Shown: one piece after another, positions 1 through 9,310 of the stretch
Position numbering within the stretch: the first letter of the stretch is position 1
Layout: every line of letters starts with the position of its first letter
NCBI GenBank assembly: GCA_048370855.1
Contig: DBGEOK010000008.1
Span: forward strand, 1-64,000
Direction of reading: 5' to 3'
Length of the DNA stretch: 64,000 bases
Source: Limiplasma sp048370855
GTDB lineage: Bacteria; Bacillota; Clostridia; Christensenellales; Aristaeellaceae
The notes under the pieces: model-generated
Told to the model about the DNA's origin: nothing
Databases searched by the model: none
What the model saw: the letters and a program-made list of their open reading frames with translations, nothing else
Translations under genes and position numbers: made by a program

Positions 1-246
1 GGATTTGTTCATCTTCAGGATTTTCCCTACGCCACGTCCACTGACGCCGCTATAATACATCTTTATAGCCAGCTTTCGGGTTTCCTCTGAGTATTCGTGA
101 TGCTTCGGCTCAATGGTGTAATAGATGCCGCACTCCTTACATTTGCAGCGTTGACTTCCCGACCCATTAAACCCCGCCTTGATTTGATTCTCTGTTTTTC
201 CGCATTTCGGGCACTTTTTCCATGCCGCTTCTGTTATCTTCTTCAT
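1..246 (-). CDS. IS1-family transposase, InsA-like N-terminal part (partial)
   Basis: The first 82 residues are visible. There is a zinc-ribbon of the form CPKC near residue 12 and CKCKEC near residue 34, followed by a helix-turn-helix stretch (residues about 50-82: SEETRKLAIKMYYSGVSGRG). Zinc ribbon plus HTH is the DNA-binding half of IS1-family transposases; the DDE catalytic half would lie beyond base 1. The start is the first ATG after the terminal repeat, with a minus-strand TATAAT box about 8 bases upstream. In full IS1 elements the catalytic part is often reached by frameshifting, which cannot be tested here. Confidence 0.75.
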   Translation of the reverse strand, partial: MKKITEAAWKKCPKCGKTENQIKAGFNGSGSQRCKCKECGIYYTIEPKHHEYSEETRKLAIKMYYSGVSGRGVGKILKMNKS

Positions 247-287
247 ATTTCCTATTATATCACAAAATCCTTACTTTGGACACTCCC
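1..287 (-). mobile_element. IS1-family insertion sequence, one end only
   Basis: The 5-prime end of an IS1-like element read on the minus strand, cut by the window edge. The probable terminal inverted repeat lies at 261-287; on the minus strand it begins GGGAGTGTCCAAAG and leads straight into the transposase promoter (TATAAT on the minus strand at 254-259). The pattern TCCAA-G/C-TTA/TAA-near-the-tip resembles known IS1 ends. The other end and any target duplication are outside the window, so completeness cannot be judged. Confidence 0.7.
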
Positions 288-341
288 TTTTTCTCGCTGT
301 CCGCTCGAAAATCCCGCCCCGTTTTCCGGTACTCCTTGACA

Positions 342-587
342 CTACTCTCGCTCCACTGTTGGGTGTCCGGGATTCTTTTCTGCCTTTTGATAATTATTTG
401 ATAAAGCAACCTTCAACCGATAAACGCCCGGTTTTTCCCATGCCGTGGCGGCAAATCCCGCCAAGTCGCTCCCGTTCTGATGATCCATAGGCAGGCATTC
501 ACAAATACCGATTGTCATTTGCGTATATGCCTTCCTGCTCTTCCCTTCTTTGTTTGATGATCGGCTCGAATCTTGTCCGTTGTTCAT
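342..587 (-). CDS. Hypothetical protein, 81 residues, unrecognised
   Basis: A small open frame just upstream of the IS1 end on the same strand. I do not recognise the family. The product is hydrophilic, with no signal peptide or membrane segment. The start ATG is preceded immediately by CAGGAG, closer than a normal ribosome site. It may be a remnant of accessory DNA beside the insertion sequence, or not a gene at all. The surrounding 290-690 bases have lower GC than the rest of the window, which fits acquired DNA. Confidence 0.3.
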   Translation of the reverse strand: MNNGQDSSRSSNKEGKSRKAYTQMTIGICECLPMDHQNGSDLAGFAATAWEKPGVYRLKVALSNNYQKAEKNPGHPTVERE

Positions 588-695
588 CTCCTGATCATGC
601 CTGTTTTGTAGTGTTTCACAAATAACCGCTCCCTTGCGAACCGCTTCACACAGTTAATAGCCGGCGCCAAAGGAATGCAGGAGGAGGCGCTTCCT

Positions 696-722
696 ATGTC
701 AAATACATGCGCACGGAGGTAA
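696..722 (+). CDS. Possible 8-residue leader peptide before the response regulator
   Basis: ATG at 696 opens MSNTCARR and stops at 720-722. It has its own purine-rich site (GGAGGAGG at about 680-687), and its last sense codons overlap the regulator's ribosome site GGAGG, so translation of one would affect loading on the other. The coupling is inferred only from layout; it could be chance. Confidence 0.25.
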   Translation: MSNTCARR

Positions 723-726
723 ACGC

Positions 727-1392
727 ATGAAAACAATCGCAGTCATAGATGATGATACGCATATCGGCAACCTGCTGGAAACCGTTCTGCGGGAGCAAGG
801 CTATGCTGTTCTGCGCGCTTATTCCGGCACGGAAGCGCAGCTTTTGCTTGCCGCCAAGCGGCCCGACCTGATCCTCCTTGACCTGATGCTTCCGGGCCTT
901 TCTGGGGAAGAGCTGCTGCCGGGGCTGCAAGGCGTCCCCGTCATCATCATAAGCGCCAAGGCGGGCGTCGACGATAAGGTGTCGCTGCTGATGAACGGAG
1001 CGGCAGATTATATCACCAAGCCCTTTGAAATGAAGGAGGTTCTGGCCCGAATCGCAGTACAGCTACGAAAGGCCCAAGCATCCGGCGCCGCGGCGACGCT
1101 CTCCTTCGGCAGCATTACCATGGACTGCGGCGCGCGGCAGGTGTCGGTGAAGGGCGCTTGCGTCCATCTGACGCGCACGGAGTTCGCCATCCTGAAGCTG
1201 CTCCTGCAAAACCCTACGCAGGTGCTTACCAAGTCCCTTCTGTTGGATCGCATCAGCATCGATACCTCCGACTGCACCGAGGGCTCCCTCAAGATACACG
1301 TCAGCAACCTGCGAAAAAAGCTGCGGGACGCAAGCGGACGAGAGACTATCGAGGCGGTATGGGGCATCGGCTTTCGATTGATCGCGCCATGA
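727..1392 (+). CDS. OmpR/PhoB-family response regulator
   Basis: Two-component transcription factor of 221 residues. The receiver domain (about 1-115) has the acidic pocket IDDD at 7-10, phospho-acceptor Asp52 in LILLDLMLP and the conserved Lys in ITKPFE near 100. A winged-helix DNA-binding domain follows (about 125-221; LTRTEFAILKLLLQNP, then VSNLRKKL and WGIGFRL). The ribosome site GGAGG ends 7 bases before the ATG. It heads a four-gene set with an ABC transporter and a histidine kinase, the arrangement seen in lantibiotic and bacitracin sensing/immunity loci, so it probably controls that set. The inducer is unknown. Confidence 0.93.
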   Translation: MKTIAVIDDDTHIGNLLETVLREQGYAVLRAYSGTEAQLLLAAKRPDLILLDLMLPGLSGEELLPGLQGVPVIIISAKAGVDDKVSLLMNGAADYITKPFEMKEVLARIAVQLRKAQASGAAATLSFGSITMDCGARQVSVKGACVHLTRTEFAILKLLLQNPTQVLTKSLLLDRISIDTSDCTEGSLKIHVSNLRKKLRDASGRETIEAVWGIGFRLIAP

Positions 1393-1482
1393 ATCTATAC
1401 CATTTCTTTACCCTTTCCTTTACCGTTTTCTGAACCATAGCCTGCTATCCTGTACCCATTACCCCAAAAGGAGGCTTGGTTG

Positions 1483-2389
<907 letters not shown>

Positions 2390-2397
<8 letters not shown>

Positions 2398-3208
2398 CCT
2401 TCTGCGGACAAACCTGGCGCGGCTGAAACAGGACGGGACGTTCTGGGGCTGCGCGGCGGCAATGATCGGCTTTGGCCTGCTTTGCATCGTTCAGCGTTAC
2501 CGCAATGCGGCTGACATGCCGGTGGATCAGGTGTTCTTTTTCCATTTCATCGTGCTTAGCTTTGCCATGGCGGTATGGTGCGCGCATTACATCGGTACGG
2601 ATCACAGCGACGGCACGCTGCGCAACAAGCTCGTCGCGGGCCACAGCCGCCCCAGCATCTACCTGGCCGACCTGCTGACAGGCCTTATCGTGGGGCTTGT
2701 GCTGAGTCTTTCCAACATTGCTGTGATCGCGGCGCTGGGCATTCCGCTGCTGGGCCTTGGCACGGCGGGGCCGATGAGTCTGCTCCTGCTGACCGTTACG
2801 GGCTGGCTGACCACGGCGGCGATGGTTGGACTGTTCACGCTGATGGCGGAGCTGATCCACAGCAAGTCTACCGCATCCGTGGCGGTGCTGCTCGCCCTGC
2901 TCCTGCTGTTCAGTCTGGGGATCATGGTCAACGGCCGGCTGGACGTCCCGGAGTATCTGGATCACTACATCTTTACCGATTCGCTCGGCAACATAAAGCC
3001 GGATTTAACGCCCAACCCCGCTTATCTGACGGGGGCATTGCGAACGCTTTACGAGGTTATTCTGGACATCCTCCCCACGGGACAGGTGATCCAGCTCAAC
3101 GGAATGAACGCCGCGCACCCGATGCGAATGATGCTGTTCTCGCTGATCCTGCTTGCGGGCACGACGGCCCTGGGGCTTGCGCTGTTCCGCAGGCACGACA
3201 TCAAATAA
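2390..3208 (+). CDS. ABC-2 type transporter permease
   Basis: Integral membrane protein of 272 residues with about six hydrophobic segments (for example near residues 20-40, 60-80, 105-130, 135-160, 165-190 and 245-265). It has the soluble N-terminus and long loop before the last helix typical of BcrB/lantibiotic-immunity permeases. It pairs with the ATPase encoded directly upstream, whose last codons overlap this start; GGGAGGCGAG lies just before the ATG. Export or removal of a membrane-active peptide is the likely role by family and context; the sequence itself does not show the substrate. Confidence 0.85.
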
Positions 3209-3220
3209 GGGGGCGTTTCC

Positions 3221-4129
3221 ATGCTCTGGCTTTGCATGCTGTGCGCGGGGCTGGGAATAGCGGCTGTGGCGCTATCCGCCAATTTGCTGCTTGATCGGCG
3301 CGCGCTGGACGACCTGCGCCGGGACATGGGCGCAAAGCTGGAGCAGGACACCAACACGCTGCTGACCACCGCCGGCGGCTCGTCGGCGTTACGTCGCCTG
3401 GCCGCCGACCTGAACGATCAGCTTCGCCTGCTGCGGGAGCAGCGACAGCGCTATCAGACGGGGAATCGGGAATTGAAAGAAATAGTTACCAACATTTCCC
3501 ACGACCTTCGCACGCCGCTGACGGCTATCTGCGGATACCTTGAGCTGCTGGAGCGCGAGGAGCTTCCGCCCCGCGCCAGGGAGGAGCTGTCCATCATCGC
3601 GGAGCGAGCGGGAACGCTCAAGCAGCTCACGGGCGAGCTGCTGCAATACGCTGTGGCAGGCTCGTCGGATGCCTATAAAAGCCGGGAAACGGTGTCGCTG
3701 AACCGCGAGGTGGAGGACTGCGTCGCCGCCTTCTATGCGGCGCTAAAGGGGCGGGGCATCGCGCCGGAGATCACATTGCCCAAAGCGCCTGTCTTGCGAA
3801 GGCTGAGCCGCGCCGCGTTGTCCCGCATCCTGGGAAACGTCATGAGCAACGCCGTTCGCTACAGCGACGGCGACCTGCGCATCACCCTGACGGACGAGGG
3901 GGAGATATGCTTTGCCAATCACGCGGCTGCCTTGGATGACGTGACCGTCGGGCGATTGTTCGACAAGTTCTACACCGTGGAAAACGGTCGGGACGGCACA
4001 GGGCTGGGGCTGTCCATTGCCAGAGGGCTGACAGAGGCGATGGGGGGAACGATCGAGGCATCGCTGCAAAAAGGGGTATTCTCGGTTTGCGTTCAATTCG
4101 TTACCCCCTCCAGCAATCAACCTGCTTAA
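3221..4129 (+). CDS. Membrane sensor histidine kinase
   Basis: A 302-residue kinase with one N-terminal hydrophobic helix (about residues 2-22) and no real extracellular sensor domain, so sensing is probably within the membrane or through the partner transporter. The H-box SHDLRTPLTAI (near residue 95), N-box NVMSNAVRYS and G-box GRDGTGLGLSIA are present. It sits 12 bases after the permease, preceded by AAGGGGGCG. It should phosphorylate the response regulator at the head of the set. Its last codon and stop lie inside the direct repeat of a miniature element inserted directly downstream. Confidence 0.92.
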   Translation: MLWLCMLCAGLGIAAVALSANLLLDRRALDDLRRDMGAKLEQDTNTLLTTAGGSSALRRLAADLNDQLRLLREQRQRYQTGNRELKEIVTNISHDLRTPLTAICGYLELLEREELPPRAREELSIIAERAGTLKQLTGELLQYAVAGSSDAYKSRETVSLNREVEDCVAAFYAALKGRGIAPEITLPKAPVLRRLSRAALSRILGNVMSNAVRYSDGDLRITLTDEGEICFANHAAALDDVTVGRLFDKFYTVENGRDGTGLGLSIARGLTEAMGGTIEASLQKGVFSVCVQFVTPSSNQPA

Positions 4130-4135
4130 CGGCGT

Positions 4136-4276
4136 CAGAGCGTTGACAAACTCATTTTGGAGTGGTTTGGAGGAGCCGAGGTCTCTCCAATCGTATCGCC
4201 TGACTGAGGAGTTTCAGCTTTGGCCGAAGCATCCGTTCTCGTCGAAAAAGCTCGCCGAAAGGCGAGCTTCGCCCTG
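4136..4276 (+). mobile_element. Miniature inverted-repeat element, copy 1 (divergent, short)
   Basis: A 141-bp element that begins CAGAGCGTTGACAAACTC and ends GGCGAGCTTCGCCCTG. It is flanked by an exact 14-base direct repeat, ACCTGCTTAACGGC, at 4120-4133 and 4277-4290. The left repeat contains the stop codon of the kinase gene, so the right copy is a duplicated target, strong evidence of insertion. Near the right end is a perfect hairpin AGCTCGCC-GAAA-GGCGAGCT (4249-4268). No gene is encoded. Related copies lie at 6569, 15836 and 20056. Confidence 0.75.
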
Positions 4277-4290
4277 ACCTGCTTAACGGC

Positions 4291-4652
4291 ACGCGTTTTT
4301 CTGTGATGCGACCATCCTTCAGAGCGTCCGCAGTGCTCCCGGCATCATAAGCTGCGTAAAGGACGGCGGGTCGTTCCGGGCAGTGTGAAGAACGATGTGC
4401 AAGCTATCTGGTCTCGGAAGGTATGAAGCCTGCCGGCATCAGGAGGCTGTTTCGGACGCTCATCTGACGCCGTCGCTTTTCCCGTATTCATACGAAAAGG
4501 CATGACCGGAGTTTGCCGCAGAGGCCGCCGTTTAGCGTCTGTGTGCAAAACCTGCAGCCGGCGGACGGAACCGCCGGGGAAGCGGCCGGAACCGGGCATA
4601 AAACCCAATAAGGATACGGAAACTACGGTAATGGATGAGCGAGGATGGTTTG
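4291..4652. other. Intergenic gap, nothing recognised
   Basis: About 360 bases between the miniature element and the phosphodiesterase gene. I see no convincing promoter consensus, RNA gene or conserved open frame. A short frame at 4502-4693 overlaps the start of the next gene in another frame and shows no family features. Confidence 0.4.
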
Positions 4653-6476
4653 ATGAACGCTGTGAAGGGTTGGCTGAGGAGCGGCTTGCATAACGGGACG
4701 GCGCTGCTTTGCTTTGAAATTCTTTATCAATCCGTTGGGCTTGGGCTGACGGTGAAAATGCTGGACAGAACCAAATCGGCGGTGCTGCGCTTCAGCGGCC
4801 TGGGCTTTATCAGTCAGGAAAACCTGTGGCGGGCCTTTCAAAATCCCGTTTCCGTGCTGTGCATGCTGACGGCGCTCGCCCTGTTTACCTACTACGTCTA
4901 TTTTGAGATCGTGGCCCTGATGATCTTCTGCGACGCGGGCTGGAGAGGAGAAACCATCTCCGCCGGAGCCTTGTGGAAAAAGACGTTTGGTCAATCGATT
5001 CGGATTTTCCATTACAGGAACCTGCCGGTCGCGCTGCTGCTGCTGCCGGTTATCGCCTTGTCGGACCTTCCCTTGAGCGCAAGCGTGCTTCGCAAATTTC
5101 AAATGCCGGAGTATATCCTTGACTTTATCCGCAATACCCCGTCGCTTTCGGTTTTGTTTGTCGCGTTCCTGACGGCGCTGAACGGGCTTATGTTCTTTTA
5201 CCTGTTTTGCTTCCCCGCCGTCATCCTCCAAGGGAAGCGCTTGATCGGCTCCTTCCGTGACGGCGTGCGGCTGCTCAAGGGAAGAAAACGAAAGACGGCC
5301 GCGCTGCTGCTTTGCTGCCTTCTGCTCTCCCTGCTCCTGGCCGCCGCGTTTCTTGCCCTGCTCGCGCTGGCGCTGTGGGCCGCCAGCAAATGGCAGCCGA
5401 CGGCGGACGGCGGAAAGAGCCTATTTCGCGCATGTTACGCGGGGTGGAGCGCCGTTTGGGCCGCCGTGTCGGGCGTTGCGGCCTCCCTTGTCCTGGCTTC
5501 GGCCGTAATCGGATTGTATCATCGCTATCGGGGAGATAAGCCTCCTGAGGCCCCGACGCCTAAACGTCCGCCCGGGGCGATATGGCGAAGCGGATTGTGC
5601 GCGGCGGCCTCCGTGGCGCTCCTCGCCGTGTTTGGCGAAACGGAGCTGGCTGGGGACCTTGCCTTTGCGCCGAGCCCGGATACCCTGTTAATCGCCCACC
5701 GCGCGGGGGCGTCCCTGGCTCCGGAAAACACGCTTGCGGCGCTTGAACAGGCCGTGAGGGACCGGGCCGATATCGCCGAGATCGACGTTCAGCAAACGCG
5801 AGACGGGATATTGATCGCTATGCATGATACGGGCCTCAGGCGCACGACGGGGCTGGATCAAAAGGTATGGGAGGCGGATTATGACGAGGTGAAGGAGCTG
5901 GACGCGGGAGCTTTCTTTTCACGCTCCTTTTCCGGAGAGCGGGTTCCGACGCTGCGCGAAATGCTGGAGGCGGCAAACGGGCGGATCGGGCTGATAATTG
6001 AGCTGAAGGCCACCGGACATGAACGCGGGCTGGTGGAGGAAACGGTGAGGCAGATTGAAGCGGCGGGCATGGAACGGCAATGCATGCTTGCTTCCATGAA
6101 TCTGGAACTCCTGCGCAGATGCAAGGAAGCCGCGCCAGGCATCCGCACGGTGTACATTACGGCGCTGCTGTTTTCGGATATGTACGACGTTGAGTATGTG
6201 GATGGGTACAGCGTGGAAACCAGCTTTTTGACCGCGGAAATGGCGGCTCGGGTACAGGGAAAGGGCAAGCGGGTTTTTGCCTGGACGGCCAATACGGCCC
6301 GAAATATCAAAAAGGCGCTTCGCCTGGGGGCCGACGGATTGATTACCGATAACGTCCGGCTTGCCGGGCAGCTCCGCGGGCACATGACCGGCGACCCTGT
6401 GCTGGAATTTTTAATCGGGCTTTTCTATCCGGAAAATTCCGGAAGCCGGGCGGGCTTTCCGGCGTCTGACGGATAA
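4653..6476 (+). CDS. Membrane-anchored glycerophosphodiester phosphodiesterase
   Basis: About 607 residues. The N-terminal half holds six or more membrane segments (the glycerophosphoryl-diester-phosphodiesterase membrane domain). The C-terminal half (from about residue 345) is a GDPD TIM barrel with the catalytic motifs AHRAG, APENT, EIDVQQTRDG, MHD and IELK. Such enzymes hydrolyse glycerophosphodiesters to glycerol 3-phosphate and an alcohol; membrane-fused forms are thought to act on lipid headgroups or lipoteichoic acid. The start ATG at 4653 has GAGGA at a good distance; an in-frame ATG at 4635 is possible but has no ribosome site. Confidence 0.88.
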   Translation: MNAVKGWLRSGLHNGTALLCFEILYQSVGLGLTVKMLDRTKSAVLRFSGLGFISQENLWRAFQNPVSVLCMLTALALFTYYVYFEIVALMIFCDAGWRGETISAGALWKKTFGQSIRIFHYRNLPVALLLLPVIALSDLPLSASVLRKFQMPEYILDFIRNTPSLSVLFVAFLTALNGLMFFYLFCFPAVILQGKRLIGSFRDGVRLLKGRKRKTAALLLCCLLLSLLLAAAFLALLALALWAASKWQPTADGGKSLFRACYAGWSAVWAAVSGVAASLVLASAVIGLYHRYRGDKPPEAPTPKRPPGAIWRSGLCAAASVALLAVFGETELAGDLAFAPSPDTLLIAHRAGASLAPENTLAALEQAVRDRADIAEIDVQQTRDGILIAMHDTGLRRTTGLDQKVWEADYDEVKELDAGAFFSRSFSGERVPTLREMLEAANGRIGLIIELKATGHERGLVEETVRQIEAAGMERQCMLASMNLELLRRCKEAAPGIRTVYITALLFSDMYDVEYVDGYSVETSFLTAEMAARVQGKGKRVFAWTANTARNIKKALRLGADGLITDNVRLAGQLRGHMTGDPVLEFLIGLFYPENSGSRAGFPASDG

Positions 6477-6491
6477 GCGCCGCCTCGGGCT

Positions 6492-6519
6492 TTGAAAAAC
6501 ACCTCGAATGTGCTATGAT
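6492..6519 (+). promoter_or_regulatory. Promoter for the DUF3795 gene
   Basis: TTGAAA (6492-6497), 16-base spacer, TATGAT (6514-6519). A miniature element and its two palindromic direct repeats lie between this promoter and the gene, so they would form most of its 5-prime leader. Confidence 0.6.
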
Positions 6520-6568
6520 GGAAACGGGACGGGAAGCATGCAAGGATCGCGCGGATCGATCCGCGCGT

Positions 6569-6769
6569 CAGGCCGTCGAAAAACTCATTTGGGAGGTTCG
6601 GAGGGCCGCGGCTCTCCGAGCTGCATTCCGAATCCAGCGCCATGTGCGGTGGATTCGGAAGCCTTGCGCGGCAAGGTTTCCTTGCACGTTTCCCCGACCG
6701 CGCCGCTGGCGCAGGGGAAACGTGTTTTGGCGGAAAAGATCGCCGCTGGCGAGCTTTTTCGACACGCTG
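6569..6769 (+). mobile_element. Miniature inverted-repeat element, copy 2 (201 bp)
   Basis: Begins CAGGCCGTCGAAAAACTC and ends GAGCTTTTTCGACACGCTG, giving imperfect inverted ends. It is flanked directly on both sides by a perfect 22-base direct repeat (6547-6568 and 6770-6791) whose core CGCGCGGATCGATCCGCGCG is itself a perfect 20-base palindrome. The 189-bp interior (6575-6763) matches the copy at 15841-16029 with about eight differences by eye. There are internal hairpins (for example GTTTCCCC...GGGGAAAC around 6700-6720) and no coding potential of its own. Confidence 0.82.
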
Positions 6770-6810
6770 TCGCGCGGATCGATCCGCGCGTAAAATACGG
6801 AGGATGAGCG

Positions 6811-7230
6811 ATGAAGAGGGAATTGGGGATTGCCCGGTGCGGCCTGGCGTGCTGCCTGTGCTCTGAAAACGAAACCTGCTTGGGCTGCGCCGCGGACGAT
6901 TGTGCGGACAAGGACTGGTGCGAAAACCGAAAATGCTCTTTGGAAAAAGGCGTGGAGGGCTGTCATGCCTGCGGGGAGGCGTGCCGGAAGGGGCTGCTGG
7001 GTAAGGTGAAGCCGTATGCCTTTTCTTTGTTTGTCCGCCGCTATGGGAAGGACGAGCTGCTGGATTGCCTGGAACGGAACGAGCGCGACGGCGTCGTATA
7101 CCATCGTGAGGGCGTCACGGGAGATTACGACGATTTTGACCGCGCGGAGGAGCTGATCGCCTTTATCCGCGCCGGAAAAAGGGCGGCTGACGTCGCCGGG
7201 TCAAAGAAAGCGGAGCCCCCAAAAGCTTAA
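6811..7230 (+). CDS. DUF3795 Cys-rich protein
   Basis: Cytoplasmic protein of 139 residues. Its N-terminal 60 residues are packed with cysteines (CGLACCLC, CLGC, CADKDWCENRKC, CHACGEAC), the signature of the DUF3795 family, likely a metal-binding fold of unknown function. The C-terminal part is helical. The ribosome site GGAGG (6801-6805) precedes the ATG. It appears to be transcribed alone from the promoter at 6492, through the miniature element. Confidence 0.8.
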   Translation: MKRELGIARCGLACCLCSENETCLGCAADDCADKDWCENRKCSLEKGVEGCHACGEACRKGLLGKVKPYAFSLFVRRYGKDELLDCLERNERDGVVYHREGVTGDYDDFDRAEELIAFIRAGKRAADVAGSKKAEPPKA

Positions 7231-7427
7231 AACGGCACGAAACGGAGCTTGCTCGCATCGGCAAAGGGCAACCGGGAGCGGGAGCGCGTTTGCCGCGCCA
7301 TCGCAAAGAATAGAGATTGCCAGGCGGCGGCAAAGAAGAAATGCTTTTTACAGCCGTTGGAGGACGGCCTCGTCTTTTGAAAGGGAAACCTCCGCGGCAA
7401 GCGCTTTTTGGAATCGATTCCCGCCAG

Positions 7428-7612
7428 CCTGAGCGTTCCGGAGGAACCGCTTTTGAAAACGTCATCCCGGCGGTCTGCTGCGCGGAGCGCGAAGCTTCCG
7501 ATAGCGCGAGGCGAGAACCTGGCCCGGCACGGCAACGGGCGAACGCTGAGCCTGCGGAAAGGCCCCTGCCGGGATCGCGGTCGGGAAACCCCGTCGTCTT
7601 TCGCGCTTAGCG
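7428..7612 (-). repeat. Dispersed intergenic repeat, module D (degenerate copy)
   Basis: Read on the minus strand, this stretch aligns with 56506-56690: shared blocks include ACGAAAGA-GA at one end, CGCCCGTTGCC-TGCCGGGC in the middle and CGCTCCGCGC-GCAG at the other. It is an old, diverged copy of the same repeat. The gap 7231-7427 before it and 7613-7676 after it is GC-rich with nothing else recognised. Confidence 0.5.
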
Positions 7613-7676
7613 CCACAGCCCCGCGCCCTAAACGGCGGAAGGGGCGCGCATCCGCGTGGCGGAGGACGGCAAAGCC

Positions 7677-7705
7677 TTGCCATTTCCCCTCCCGCAAGGT
7701 ATAAT
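7677..7705 (+). promoter_or_regulatory. Promoter for the site-2 protease/scpAB operon
   Basis: TTGCCA (7677-7682), 17-base spacer, TATAAT (7700-7705), about 54 bases before the TTG start of the protease gene. Confidence 0.7.
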
Positions 7706-7758
7706 AAACAAGTTATCCCTGAAAGACGACGCTTTCGTGATGAAATGAGGGAACCTGA

Positions 7759-8556
7759 TTGGGCATTTTAAACAGATTGCAGTCATGGGGACGCTGGCTG
7801 ACCACCGATCCGGGCGGCTTTCTCCTGTATCTCCTCTATTTTGCCGTATCCATTCTTCTGACGCTTACGCTGCATGAAATTGCGCATGGGTATGTCGCTT
7901 ACCGCTGCGGGGACCCGACCGCGAAAATGCTGGGCCGCCTGTCGCTGGACCCCCGCAAGCACCTGGACCCTATCGGAACGCTCTGCCTGGTGTTTCTTGG
8001 CTTTGGGTGGGCCAAGCCCGTACCGGTTAATCCGCGCAACTTCCAGCGCTACCGCCGCGACGATTTTTTGGTCAGCATCGCGGGCATTACCGTCAACCTG
8101 ACGCTGTTTTTACTGTCGCTTTCGCTGGCGGTCGGCTTCAACGGGCTGCTGTGGAAGCCGGAGGTGATAGCCGCGAACGGCGCGAAGGAGCTGATTTCCT
8201 CCGACGGCGTTGGCTTCGCTATTTTGCTCAGCGGCGAGGGCGGTAACTATACCGACTATATGCGTTACCCCTGGGTGCAATATATCCAGCGCTTTTTGCT
8301 GATGTTTGCGTCGATGAACCTGTCGGTGGGCATCTTCAACCTTCTGCCGATTCCCCCGCTGGACGGCTTTCACGTTTTAAACGACATCGTGCTCAGAGGC
8401 AGGCTTTCGCTCAACCGAAACATGTTCCAGATCACCCAGGCGCTGCTGCTGATCCTTTGCTTTACCGGGGCCCTTACGGGCGTTTTGACCACCGTGGTAA
8501 ACGCGGTGGAAAACGGCGTGCTCCATGTGCTTTTGCTGATCGTGGGGCAGGCGTAG
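7759..8556 (+). CDS. Site-2 protease family (M50) membrane metallopeptidase
   Basis: 265 residues with several membrane helices. The zinc motif HEIAH is in the first core helix (TLHEIAHGY) and the second metal motif, of NPxDG type, appears as LLPIPPLDGF near residue 200. These are the hallmarks of intramembrane M50 proteases. It starts with TTG, preceded by GAGGGAAC. It is followed 1 base later by scpA, an arrangement common in Clostridia where an M50 protein precedes scpAB; the substrate is unknown. Confidence 0.9.
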   Translation: MGILNRLQSWGRWLTTDPGGFLLYLLYFAVSILLTLTLHEIAHGYVAYRCGDPTAKMLGRLSLDPRKHLDPIGTLCLVFLGFGWAKPVPVNPRNFQRYRRDDFLVSIAGITVNLTLFLLSLSLAVGFNGLLWKPEVIAANGAKELISSDGVGFAILLSGEGGNYTDYMRYPWVQYIQRFLLMFASMNLSVGIFNLLPIPPLDGFHVLNDIVLRGRLSLNRNMFQITQALLLILCFTGALTGVLTTVVNAVENGVLHVLLLIVGQA

Positions 8557-8557
8557 C

Positions 8558-9310
8558 ATGCCGGTGCATATCCGCCTGAAGCAGTTCGACGGTCCGCTGG
8601 ACCTGCTGCTGCATCTGATTGGCAAGGCCAAAATCGATCTTCGGGATATCTTTGTCAGCGAAATTACCGAGCAGTACATCGAGGCCGTGCGGAGCGCGCC
8701 GGACTTTGATATGGATGAGGCCAGCGAGTTTATCGCAATGGCGGCGCTTCTGGTAGAGATTAAAAGCCGGAGCCTGTTGCCCAAGCCGCCAAAGGACGAG
8801 GCGGAGGACCCCGAGCAGGCGTTGATCGAAAGGCTGATCGCCTACCGGCAGTATAAAGAAGGCGCCAAAAACATGGCGGCCTTTGAGCAAAGCGCGCGGC
8901 AGATTTTTTATAAGCTTCCGGAGGAATACCCTCTGCCGCCCCCCACGCTCGAAATCGACGGGCTGACGCTCGGCGCGCTGTGGGAGGCCCTTTTGCGCGT
9001 GCAAAGCCGCGCGCCCAAGGCGCCGCGCGAGGTGGATTTTCAATTCAGGGACATCCGGCGCGACAGCTTTACGGTGGAGGGCTGCATGGAGGCGATCGAG
9101 AGCCGGCTGAGCGTAGGCCGCGCCAGCTTTGAGGAGCTGTTCAGCGGCGAACCGGACCGCGAGCAGGTCGTAACGCTGTTTATCGCGCTGCTGGAGCTGC
9201 TGAAGCTGGGCAAGGCGCATGTGATGCAGAGCGACGCCTTTGACGAGATCATCCTGTTGCCGGGAAGGAGAGCTGAGGATGGAAATGAAGGAGATACCGC
9301 AAACGCTTGA
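8558..9310 (+). CDS. scpA: Segregation and condensation protein A
   Basis: Kleisin subunit (250 residues) that bridges SMC heads with ScpB for chromosome condensation and segregation. It opens with the family signature FDGPLDLLLHLI and continues with KIDLRDIFVSEITEQYIE and the A-ALLVEIKSRSLLP segment; the C-terminus is a winged-helix-like stretch. It overlaps the scpB start by 32 bases, pointing to translational coupling. Confidence 0.97.
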   Translation: MPVHIRLKQFDGPLDLLLHLIGKAKIDLRDIFVSEITEQYIEAVRSAPDFDMDEASEFIAMAALLVEIKSRSLLPKPPKDEAEDPEQALIERLIAYRQYKEGAKNMAAFEQSARQIFYKLPEEYPLPPPTLEIDGLTLGALWEALLRVQSRAPKAPREVDFQFRDIRRDSFTVEGCMEAIESRLSVGRASFEELFSGEPDREQVVTLFIALLELLKLGKAHVMQSDAFDEIILLPGRRAEDGNEGDTANA

